Shown: positions 16,098 to 23,623 of the stretch, in pieces
Layout of the letters: each line of letters begins with the position of its first letter
Position numbering within the stretch: the stretch's first letter is position 1
Assembly (NCBI GenBank): GCA_036939355.1
Contig: JALLAP010000340.1
Location: 1 to 23,623 of the forward strand
DNA length: 23,623 bases
Direction: 5' to 3'
Source of the DNA: Thalassiosira profunda
Lineage: Eukaryota; Bacillariophyta; Thalassiosirophyceae; Thalassiosirales; Thalassiosiraceae
Notes under the pieces: generated by a model
What the model saw: the letters and a program-made list of their open reading frames with translations, nothing else
What the model was told of the DNA's origin: nothing
Databases searched by the model: none
Made by a program: the position numbers and the translations under genes

Positions 16098-18107
16098 ATG
16101 CCTGTCCAGCCTTCTCCTGCAGAGGAGACCGTGCGGCGCGTGCTGGCGGCCTGCCTCGTGGGCGTTCTGGGCGGGGTGGTTGTCCTCGTCGCTGCGACGA
16201 AGCTCATGGACGTCGAGGAAGAAGGAGGCGAGGAGCTTTTGGAGGAGGCACCGACGTCGCCCGGCGTGGGGGAACAGGAGGAGGCGTCCGACGCCAAACG
16301 CACCATCGCCCGGGCGCGGCTGTTCCACGAGGGGGACTCGCCTGAGAACGAGAAATCCCAAGCTTACCTCACGCCCGTTCATCGCCGGTCGGAGGGTCCG
16401 CCCGCGGCTGGTTCCATTCCGCGCTCCGGGCTGGACGATGACGAGATGGATCATTTCCAAACCCCAACGAAGAGAGCTCGCGCTCCGGACTTGACAATGA
16501 CGAGTAGTTGGGTCAATTCCATACTTCTCCTGGCGGAGAGGACCCGCGGGCCGACGATGGAGACGACGAAGAGGCAGCGGACGAATTCTAGAGCAACCTC
16601 CACGACGACAGCGTGTGTTCAACGACGATGGCTCGTTGTGCGGAGATAGCGAGGGAGCGGACCTGGATGTCATGGGAGTCGAGACCCTCGAGCACGCGCT
16701 GGCGAGGAGGAAGGAGGAAGCAGCGAAGGAGGGCAACATGCTCGATCTGTGCGACAGCGACGCCGAGAACGGCAGCCTGGGCTCGAACGGGGGGATCGCC
16801 AAAGAGGCCGTGGACGTCGAGAAGGCAGTGGAGGGATTCGAGAGCAACGTACTCAGCGACGACGCGCGTTCGAACGATGGCGGCTCGGTACACGCAGGAA
16901 GCGCAAACGAAGAGGAGGAAATGGAGGAGGAGGAAACGAAGGAGGAGGAAGTAGCCAAGGAGGCGCGGTCTTGCCAACAAAGATCCCGGCGGCGCACAAT
17001 GCTGACGGGCCTCGACCGTGTCAACAGGGATCGCACCCCGACGTTCCCGGAGGACGTCCAGAACCCCAGCGTCGCGGCCACTCCCTACTCTGAGCGGAAG
17101 GGGACAGGGTGCGTCCGGACCCGGCTGACCTACGCCAATGCCCTCTCGCACGCCTCGATCAATGGACGATCTGCGGCCTCAGCTGCCTCTCGCTCCAGGG
17201 GCGAGGAGGAGGCGAGGACCGAAGGAACTGGAGGGGTAAGGGTGTCAAGCCCTCAAGTGCCTCGAACAATGGACGATCCGAGGCCATCGCCGCCTCCCGC
17301 TCCGGGGGCAACGGGAGGCGAGGGCCGAGGGAACTGGAGGGGTATCCACGCCCCTCGACGAGGAGGGGTCCGGGCCAAATGAGAGCAGCGCTGAGCGCAG
17401 TACGATACCGAGGCTACTCCGCCCTTGGACAAGCTACCAGCAGCTAGAGACGACGTACTCTCCTACGTCTTGCGTCGCCGAGGAGAATCCCTTGCCATAC
17501 AGCAATGCCCTGTCGGCGGTGGAGAGGCCCAATGCAGAGGCGCAAGACGAGGGATTTGGAGGCGCGCTCACTCCCGAGGTGGCCGCCCAGGCCGACAACA
17601 GGCCTCAAGAAACAAAGCGCTGCAGGAGCAGATTCTGGAGGTGAGCAAGAGCAGATCTCGATGGCCAAGACGAAGGAGAATCCCGACGATGCAAACCCAA
17701 ATGTGCAGAAGTCGCTGGCGCTGCAATTAGCCAGAGACAGAGAATCGTTCGCAGACATACTCTCCGAAGACCCTTGCTGAGGACGAGGCGCCTTTGCCTC
17801 ACAGCACGATCCCCTTCAGTCAATTGCGAGCAATTCGAACGAGGCGAGCGCGACAGACGTTTTCACAACAGCTCCGCAGAGGAGGAGGATGCTCCTTTAC
17901 GCACGCAGCACCTTCTCGATGGAGGAGAAGTCCGGCAGCGAGCTCTCTGAGGTGACCAATCGAGCGGTTGAATTGGCGACGAACCACGACGGACACCCGG
18001 GCGCGCCCCGGAATGGGCTTCAGCGAACGGAGCTGTTCGCGTATGGCAGAATGACAGCTTCGTGGGCTAGGGACACGCGTCGGAGGGGGGAGAGGAATGA
18101 CCGATGA
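16098..18107 (+). pseudogene. Decayed acidic single-pass membrane protein gene with internal repeats
   Basis: A start in good context (ACCATG, 16098) begins MPVQPSPAEETVRRVL, with a membrane helix at residues 14-33 (LAACLVGVLGGVVVLVAATK) and an acidic region behind it. After about 16480 the coding-like sequence jumps between all three frames: SGLDNDE then stop near 16505; VFNDDGSLCGDSEG from 16615; STPLDEEGSGPNESS from about 17342; ISMAKTKENPDDANPNVQKS to a stop near 17780; and LQSIASNSNEASATDVF to a stop at 18107. Tandem repeats are spaced 59 and 107 bases, each one short of a multiple of three, which fits single-base losses. The alternative is a multi-exon gene, but I found no consistent set of splice sites. 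Function unknown. It lies convergent to the coiled-coil gene at 18214. Confidence 0.4.
17152..17365 (+). repeat. 107-bp direct repeat, two copies
   Basis: Copy 1 starts at 17152 (gcctcgatcaatggacgat) and copy 2 at 17259 (gcctcgaacaatggacgat). Both continue through Ala/Ser-rich coding (cgctcc) to ggaactggaggggta. Copy 1 encodes NGRSAASAASRSRGEEEAR in one frame, and copy 2 encodes NGRSEAIAASRSGGNG in another. Confidence 0.75.
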
Positions 18108-18213
18108 GCTTTACTTCTTAGTTCTTCGTTTCCTCAAATCTACGAAGCTGTCGCTGTCGATCGGCTCCGTCACTGTCGCTGTCGAGCGTCTCCATCGCTG
18201 CCACTGTCGCCGC

Positions 18214-19224
18214 TCATTTGGGGGGAGTCTTCACGATCATCGTGCTGGACTTGGTCTTCTTCGTTTCCTGGGCAGCCGCTTTGGTTTCGCTGGAACGGCT
18301 GTTGACGTGGACATCGACAGACTGTTTCTGCCGAGCGCCTGGTTTGGCGCCGCGAAGCCCAGACGGCTTTTTCTTCTTCTGAAGCTGTTGCTCGAGGCTC
18401 GCGATCTTGGCGTTCTTGTCGGCGATCTCGGTGCCCTGCTCGCGGATCTTCTTGCTCTGTTTGCGGATCGTGGACTGCTGCCTCGCGTTGGAGGGCAGTT
18501 GAATCAACTCAACAATGTTCTCGAGCCTCTTGTTGGTCTCGTCGAGCTTCTTGCCGTTCTCCTCGCCGGTGGCCTGCGCCTTGTCGAGCTTCTCGTTGGT
18601 CCCCGCGAAACCCGCGTCGATCTTCTCGCCGTTCTCCTCGCCGGTGGCCTGCGCGTCGTCGATCTTCTCGCCGAGGCGCTTGATGCCTTGTTTCGTCTGG
18701 TAGAAGCCCGTGACGGTTTCGGAGTAGTTCTTCTGGACCATGCGCTCGAGGTTGGTCTCCATGGGGAAGCCGTTGGCGTCGTACCCGTTGGCGTCGAACC
18801 CGTTGTCGCTGGGCGGCGCCTTGGAGGAAGACAATTCGGCGGGCGGCTTTCGAGACTCCTCTTGGCGGAGTTGGTGGGTCGCAATGGGCGCGACGATGGG
18901 ACTAGTGACTTCCCGCGGGCTAGGGTCCTCCGCCGTTGGATCGCTCGTCGAAAACGACATCGCGTCCGTGACCTCCGTGGCGTCCTCCTTGTCGGAGTTG
19001 GGGACGTCAATGCTCTTCGGCGGGAGGGCCGGCAGCTTGTCGGCCGTCGCCTTCGCCGTGTCCGTCGCCGTGGGCTCGTTGGGCGGCGCCTCGAGCAGCT
19101 TCGCCTCCGTCGCCTCCTTCGCGGGTGCCGGATCGTTGGGCGCCACGGGCTGAGACGCCGCGGGCACCGGGTCAGTCGCCTCCTTCGGGGGCGGCTGATT
19201 GGCGGGGGAGCGGGTAAGAACCAT
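18214..19224 (-). CDS. Coiled-coil protein with Pro/Ala-rich N-terminus, unknown function
   Basis: The product has 336 residues from the Met at 19224 (MVLTRSPANQPPPKEATDP). The frame is open further upstream, but that part crosses the promoter of the divergent gene. Residues 1-130 are disordered and rich in Pro, Ala, Thr and Glu. A short DANGYDANGF repeat follows near residues 143-152. Residues about 155-290 form a long coiled coil with an internal 25-residue duplication (KIDDAQATGEENGEKID and KLDKAQATGEENGKKLD) and a final heptad stretch (KKIREQGTEIADKNAKIASL). The C-terminus is basic (KKKKPSG, KKTKSS). No family recognised. It is divergent, 263 bases from the acidic protein at 19488, like the pair at 2394/3246. 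A structural or adaptor role is possible but is inference. Confidence 0.65.
   Translation of the reverse strand: MVLTRSPANQPPPKEATDPVPAASQPVAPNDPAPAKEATEAKLLEAPPNEPTATDTAKATADKLPALPPKSIDVPNSDKEDATEVTDAMSFSTSDPTAEDPSPREVTSPIVAPIATHQLRQEESRKPPAELSSSKAPPSDNGFDANGYDANGFPMETNLERMVQKNYSETVTGFYQTKQGIKRLGEKIDDAQATGEENGEKIDAGFAGTNEKLDKAQATGEENGKKLDETNKRLENIVELIQLPSNARQQSTIRKQSKKIREQGTEIADKNAKIASLEQQLQKKKKPSGLRGAKPGARQKQSVDVHVNSRSSETKAAAQETKKTKSSTMIVKTPPK
18553..18654 (-). repeat. 75-bp in-frame duplication in the coiled coil
   Basis: A 27-base stretch (gccgttctcctcgccggtgg and onward) occurs identically at 18553 and 18628. It encodes AQATGEENG in both copies, so the coiled coil grew by a 25-residue unit. 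Confidence 0.85.
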
Positions 19225-19487
19225 CTTTCTCTGGAAGAAAGGGAGGGAGCGGCGTGAGCGATGAGAGACGTTTCGACGCGCGGAGCGGGGCGTTTGCAAT
19301 GCGCAAGGAGCGTCGCGGCCACGTACCTCGGTTCGTCGACGGAGGAGAGGGTGGGTGAGGGTCGAGGGTGGAGGCTCTGCTGCAAGAGAAAAATGACGCC
19401 GCCTGATAAAAATCTTTTTGACTTCTTGAGTGCCAGAAGTTTGCGCGTGGACACAATCAAACCTAATCAAACTAGAACAGGTTAACC
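19225..19487. promoter_or_regulatory. Divergent intergenic region between the second coiled-coil and acidic-protein pair
   Basis: 263 bases between opposed start codons. The right part (19400-19487) is AT-richer and ends in the palindrome GGTTAACC directly before the ATG at 19488. No gene seen. Confidence 0.4.
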
Positions 19488-21632
19488 ATGGACGCCCCTC
19501 CAGCCGTCGTCGCCCCCCCAGCCGTCGCCGCCGCGGCTGTTGCACATCCGGCCACCGCCCCTCCAGATGCCGCCGTCGCCGCCCCTTCAGATGCCGTCGC
19601 TGCCGCCGCAGCCACACAACCAGCCGCCGCCCCCGCCGCAGCCACACAGCCAGCCGCCGCCCCCGCCGCAGCCGATCGGAGGCAACTTCTGCGGGAAGTT
19701 CTGGTTGACTTGAGCACCATCGACCTGTTGAGGGCCCACGCCAGCAAGAACGGGAAGCAGATGGACGCCGCGACGGATCAGAAGATGATGTCCGTAGCAA
19801 GAAGAAGTTCAATGGCCATCGCTCGGCTCCTGGCCGAAGGCAACGGTGTGGGCAGCCAGCAGGCACGGATCGAGATAATTCATGCTTATTCGCAAGCGTC
19901 GACGGAGTTCGACGAATGGAGAAGAGACGAGCTGCAAAAGAACACACCTCCCCAAATCTCGGGCATGTCCAACGACGACAATGCGGACAGACGGGGTGGC
20001 GATGTGGAAGAGTCCAAATCTTGCAGCGATACAGCTGTCGTATCAGAGTCTCAAGAGCTCGAAGTCTCCACAAACGACCGCATCGAGGTTGAATCACAGA
20101 TTTCCGGGGAGGGGGAATCTCAGGCAGACGAGGACGAGTCCCAGATTACGGAGGCGGACTCACAAATGGACGAGGAAGGATTACGTGGTGATATCGAAGT
20201 TACAGCCACAGAAGATCATTTTGCCCAATTGAAGGAAGCAACGGCATCCTTCATGGACAGACTCAGGAATGCGCAGAACAAAGTAGAAGCGGGTCCTGTA
20301 GTAGACGGCGAGCGACATCTGCGGCTCGACGACTTCAATTCATGCTCCATCGTTGCATACGTCCTACTTGGAGTCTGTGATAGGAGATGCAAATTGAGAG
20401 ACGTCGAGAAAATTGCGGCTGGCTTCGGACAGATATACACCCCCAAGATGGCTCTTGTTGCCCTCGCAAAGAATGTCGCCTCAAAGACACTCGACAGCAC
20501 TTATGCATACAGCGACTTGGCTGGCACAAGTCTTGCTTCAACTATGGCGGTGTTCGCTGGCGACGATGGCAACCCTTCTCCACAGGGGGTAGAAGAGTCA
20601 CTGCTGGCTCAAGCGGCCCAAAAGGCAAGGGATGTGTACAAGGGCAATAAGGGCAGGGAAAACGCCTGGAAGACATACGCCAAGCTCACTTCCAAATGCA
20701 AGACGTTCATCTCCACCCTTGGGGCAACTGTGACCGGGGTACGTGTTTTGGGCTTCGTCAACTTCCATGAGCTACTGAAAACAGCGAAGTCGATCTTGGG
20801 GCACGATAGTGCTTGGCTGAAGAAAATGAAAACATTTGTCAAAGAGCTCCTGGGCGACGAGCGCGAACAGTGGAAGACGTTCAGTGCTGCAAAAATCGTG
20901 GAGGATGTCATCGTTCCGGCCTCGCGCGCCGAAGCGGAGCCGCGCCACAAAAAGATGGCTTGTAAGCTTGCATCAGCCATGATCGAGGCGTTGGCCGACG
21001 AGAAGTATATTGATGACTTCGCGTTGGCGGAAGTCGTGCCGCTTGGAACGATCATCGACAGCGATGCTGCGGCGAAGTGGAAGCAGTTGGTGTCGACAAT
21101 GGTCGTGAGGTTCATGTCAGCGCCAGGGGAAAAAGCCAAACGATGGAGGAAGGTGGCCACAAAGATACTTCTCAGTGTTGTGATGGCTGAGTCGGTCGCG
21201 CAAGCCATCCACGATCATGGTCCGCCTCGCGATGATGACATGTACGATTTGTGCCGGGCAACGTTGCCATTTGCGACCTTAGCGACGCCCCCTTCGAAAT
21301 TCCGCTATGATGGCCACAGCTTCTTCACTGACTCCAAGATCTTTGATCCATCGGAATCGTACGTGAGCAAACTTGTCGACGGGCCCATCACTGAAATCAT
21401 GAAAGGTGCAATGAAAGCGATGAAGAACTATGAGGGCGATTGCATTTGGATCGACCTGACTGACGACGCGGCGAATGGCAAGAGGAGAAACGTTGAACTC
21501 TTCAGCGCGTTTGTGCACTGCCTCTTTGCGGAAGACGGCAGCAGCGAAGATGACAGCAGCGACGACGACGACAGCAGCGACGACGACAGCAGCGAAGACG
21601 ACAGCAGCGATGATGATTCTTCACATTCGTAG
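19488..21632 (+). CDS. Large protein with Ala/Pro-rich N-terminus, acidic linker, unknown helical domain and Ser/Asp tail
   Basis: The product has 714 residues without introns. Residues 1-63 are Ala/Pro-rich with a 10-residue tandem (ATQPAAAPAA twice). Residues 64-150 look helical (RRQLLREVLVDLSTIDLLRAH). Residues 160-240 are an acidic Ser/Glu linker with repeated ESQ/DSQ steps. Residues about 245-685 look folded and mostly helical (DFNSCSIVAYVLLGVCDRR, KMALVALAKNVASKTLD, KKMACKLASAMIEALADE). I do not recognise the fold. The last 30 residues alternate Ser and Asp/Glu, a likely casein kinase 2-type phosphorylation tail. Its arrangement with the divergent coiled-coil gene and its general layout parallel the protein at 3246, but residue identity is not evident by eye. 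It is convergent with the ankyrin-type gene, whose stop is 101 bases away. Confidence 0.75.
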   Translation: MDAPPAVVAPPAVAAAAVAHPATAPPDAAVAAPSDAVAAAAATQPAAAPAAATQPAAAPAAADRRQLLREVLVDLSTIDLLRAHASKNGKQMDAATDQKMMSVARRSSMAIARLLAEGNGVGSQQARIEIIHAYSQASTEFDEWRRDELQKNTPPQISGMSNDDNADRRGGDVEESKSCSDTAVVSESQELEVSTNDRIEVESQISGEGESQADEDESQITEADSQMDEEGLRGDIEVTATEDHFAQLKEATASFMDRLRNAQNKVEAGPVVDGERHLRLDDFNSCSIVAYVLLGVCDRRCKLRDVEKIAAGFGQIYTPKMALVALAKNVASKTLDSTYAYSDLAGTSLASTMAVFAGDDGNPSPQGVEESLLAQAAQKARDVYKGNKGRENAWKTYAKLTSKCKTFISTLGATVTGVRVLGFVNFHELLKTAKSILGHDSAWLKKMKTFVKELLGDEREQWKTFSAAKIVEDVIVPASRAEAEPRHKKMACKLASAMIEALADEKYIDDFALAEVVPLGTIIDSDAAAKWKQLVSTMVVRFMSAPGEKAKRWRKVATKILLSVVMAESVAQAIHDHGPPRDDDMYDLCRATLPFATLATPPSKFRYDGHSFFTDSKIFDPSESYVSKLVDGPITEIMKGAMKAMKNYEGDCIWIDLTDDAANGKRRNVELFSAFVHCLFAEDGSSEDDSSDDDDSSDDDSSEDDSSDDDSSHS
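19611..19670 (+). repeat. 30-bp tandem repeat, two copies
   Basis: The copies at 19611-19640 and 19641-19670 differ at one base and encode ATQPAAAPAA twice in the Ala/Pro-rich N-terminus. Confidence 0.9.
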
Positions 21633-21733
21633 TCGGCTTCTTCTGGGCCTATTCATTTCTTGCCTAAACTTTACATCGATACGAATACGAACCACTCTCT
21701 ATACAATTCCCGCCTCTCGCGATGGGACCATGC

Positions 21734-23623
21734 TCAGTTTTCTTTGTCATCCCTGCTGTCCAACGCCGCGACGGCCTTGCTGTCGCTCTCGGCTGCCGGC
21801 TCTTCCTCCCTGCACTTCTCGCACTTCTTCTCCTTCAACTTCAAAATCCCGCTCTGCTTCGTCTCTGTGGGGAAGCCTTCCCCACAGCTCTCGCACTGCG
21901 TCTCTCCCATCTTCTTCTTGAGGATGTATCGCTCCTCTTTGTCGATTTGTTCCTGCAGCTCCTCAATTTCCAGCTGGATGCCCTGCGCGGTCTCCAAATC
22001 GAGGTCGCGCATCGCATCCTCCTTGTGACTCTGCAGGACGCCGACCATCTCGGTGAGGTCCGCCGCGGTGGGAAGGATGAGGCGCAATGGGAGGAGCTTG
22101 CGCACTTGGTCGTCGGCCAATGCCGCGCGGGCCAATGTCTGCTTGTCGACGGAGAAGCCGGAGTTGACCGCCGCTTCGACCTCGGTCTGCCGGGCGCGGA
22201 TCGTATCCTCCAAACTCTCGCGCGTCGGGAACTTTTGCCTCGCCTCGGCAATGAGGTTGGCGTGAAGCTTCCGAATCTCGAGGTCCTCGAGGGACGCGGA
22301 CTTGGGAATCAGGAGGTCGCACTCCCCCTCCTCCACTGGTTCCTCGCTGATGGCGGCAGCCTCTTTGCCGGGGAAGCTGAGCTTTGGTGGAGCGGAGCGC
22401 ACCCCAGTGACCACGCTCGCAGGCTCGTCGCCAGCAGTGGTCACCGTCNCTGAGCTTTGGTGGAGCGGAGCGCACCCCAGTGACCACGCTCGCAGGCTCG
22501 TCGCCAGCAGTGGTCACCGTCTCGGCCTCCTCAGTCTCGCTGATGGTCGTCAGCGGGCCATCCAGTGGGATCGTTTGCTGAGGGCTGCTCCTCTTTTTGA
22601 CCTTTCGGGCCGAACGCTTCTTCTTCTTCTTGCTCTTTTTGGTAAGGCTGCGCCCGCGCTCCTGCTTCTCCTCCTTCAGATACTGGCTGTCGATCGAGTC
22701 GGCGTGGTTGATGAGCCGCTGGAGCTCGCGCGACAGCATCAGCGGAAGAAGGGCGTCGAGCGTCTCGCCGTCGAGTCGGCGGAGAGATTCGACGTCCGTC
22801 ACCCATTCCTCTTCCAGGACTTGGATGAACTGAGTTACGTCCAAGCCGCCGCGGCCAGAGTTCTCGACCGCCTTCTCGAGAAGAGCACGAAGGCCCTCGT
22901 TGAGGCGGATGATCTCCGTTTCGTCCGAAGCCGCAGTCGCCTCGTCAATGGTCGTGGACTTATCTGCAATCTTGACCGACTTGGACGCCGCGACCGAGGG
23001 AGCCATGGTTTTGATGGAGTACGTGGTCTTGTCGTCGTCGTCCTCGGCGTACGACATGGGCAACGGGATGCTCTGCGGTTCTTCGACGTCGTTGGGAGCA
23101 TTCTCCGGCATCTGGTACGCATCCCCAATCTCGTCGCCTTCCTCGCCCGCCGTGGATTCCCGCACCTCCTGGCTCTTGGAGGTCTTGAGGAAGGCAAAGC
23201 CGGGCCCGAGGCTTTCCTTGATGGAGGCATCGTTGGCTGGCCCCTCCCCGGCGTCCATGCTCTTGACCCCGGCGAGTTCGACGTCTTGGTCGGATCCCTC
23301 CTTCTTCTTGTTCCTCTTGCGACGATCGACCGTGTCCGTGGACTTCGACTTGCGGAGCATCTGCTGGAAGCGTCCCGAGAGGCTCGATTTCACGGACGAC
23401 ACGGAGCGGTCGTCGTCGTCCTCGCCACTGTCATCGTCGTCCTCCTTCTCCGCAGCATCGCGACCGTACTGGGACTCCGTGCACTCGACCCCCGCCTGGC
23501 TGGGCTGGGAAGACGCCGCGGCCGCCTTGCGCTGGTCCTCGATCTCCTTCCGCGCCCGCGCCAGCTTGGCCAACTCCGGGGGCGTGCGGCCCTTGCGGTC
23601 CCGCGCCTCGATCGAGTCGGGGT
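21734..23623 (-). CDS. Ankyrin, SAM-like, UVR-like and zinc-knuckle protein, 5' end outside the window
   Basis: About 604 residues lie in the window once the 72-bp duplication at 22377-22521 is counted once; only then do the two open frames join. At the right edge an ankyrin-type end reads IEARDRKGRTPPELAKLA. A long disordered charged region follows, with a basic stretch (KKSKKKKKRSARKVKKR). A helical SAM-like region lies at about 22700-22910 (QFIQVLEEEWVTDVESLRRL, then ETLDALLPLMLSRELQRLI). Behind the duplication are two related helical units (PTRESLEDTIRARQTEVEAA and PTAADLTEMVGVLQSHKEDA). The second continues as a UVR-like helix (DLETAQGIQLEIEELQEQID). A likely zinc-binding pair CESC...CEKC is near the C-terminus. 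This suggests an intracellular protein-binding scaffold. The domain calls are by eye; ankyrin and the Cys pairs are the firmest. Confidence 0.7.
22377..22521. other. Assembly join: 72-bp exact duplication around a single N
   Basis: Bases 22377-22448 and 22450-22521 are identical, with one N at 22449. This is what results when two overlapping contig ends are placed side by side with a placeholder N rather than merged. Removing 73 bases restores one continuous reading frame. Confidence 0.93.

Noticed and set aside
15603..17081. 492-residue minus-strand frame with long Ser runs
   Set aside because: The Ser-rich part is the complement of Glu-rich coding on the plus strand, and the rest is Arg/Pro-rich without a domain. 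The plus strand is favoured, although the gene there is broken.
18097..19257. 386-residue plus-strand frame rich in Leu, Arg and Gly
   Set aside because: It is antisense to the coiled-coil gene, and its Leu repeats come from the Glu/Lys heptads on the other strand.
22377..22521. True tandem duplication within the ankyrin-type gene
   Set aside because: The copies are exact, meet at a single N, and break the frame by 73 bases; an unmerged contig overlap explains all three.
1..23623. CRISPR arrays, bacterial operons, rRNA genes
   Set aside because: No regularly spaced short repeats, no Shine-Dalgarno-led gene strings and no rRNA-like sequence were seen on either strand.

Overview
The window looks like nuclear DNA of a eukaryotic microalga or related protist. 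Long intron-poor genes, short GT-AG introns (33 to about 170 nt), dense divergent and convergent gene packing, and interstitial CCCTAA (TTAGGG-type) telomeric sequence all point that way. The gene set fits as well: Golgi-type FkbM methyltransferase and sulfotransferase, an MLO-type membrane protein, and BTB and ankyrin proteins. A stramenopile or haptophyte-like alga is my best guess, but nothing in the sequence fixes the lineage. There are no bacterial operons, ribosome binding sites or CRISPR arrays.

Layout. (1) 1-2282: a head-to-head pair of type II membrane enzymes, an FkbM-type methyltransferase (minus strand, cut by the left edge, with a one-base frameshift) and a PAPS-dependent carbohydrate sulfotransferase (plus). 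Together they suggest methylation and sulfation of a secreted polysaccharide. (2) 2394-7727: a small coiled-coil protein (minus) divergent from a 1049-residue acidic, possibly myristoylated protein (plus), followed by a BTB/POZ protein (minus). (3) 8007-13836: one large ten-exon gene (minus) that I assembled from splice sites. It encodes about 1707 residues: a seven-helix MLO core, a long tail with seven copies of a basic-Ser-x-Gly-Val-x-x-Met-Arg motif, a second membrane module and a PH-like domain. (4) 13954-15261: two identical 55-bp sequences in inverted orientation enclose about 1.2 kb that contains degenerate telomeric repeats. (5) 15561-18107: coding-like but frame-broken sequence, probably a decayed acidic membrane protein with internal repeats. 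(6) 18214-21632: a second divergent pair of a coiled-coil protein and a large acidic protein, built like the pair in (2). (7) 21734 to the right edge: an ankyrin/SAM-like/UVR-like/zinc-knuckle protein. Its frame is broken only by an assembly artefact, a 72-bp duplication around a single N.

The most notable items are the MLO fusion protein with its repeated motif and duplicated exon unit, and the telomere-like segment bounded by a perfect inverted repeat. The twice-occurring coiled-coil/acidic divergent pair is also worth following up, although I see no clear residue-level homology between its two copies.
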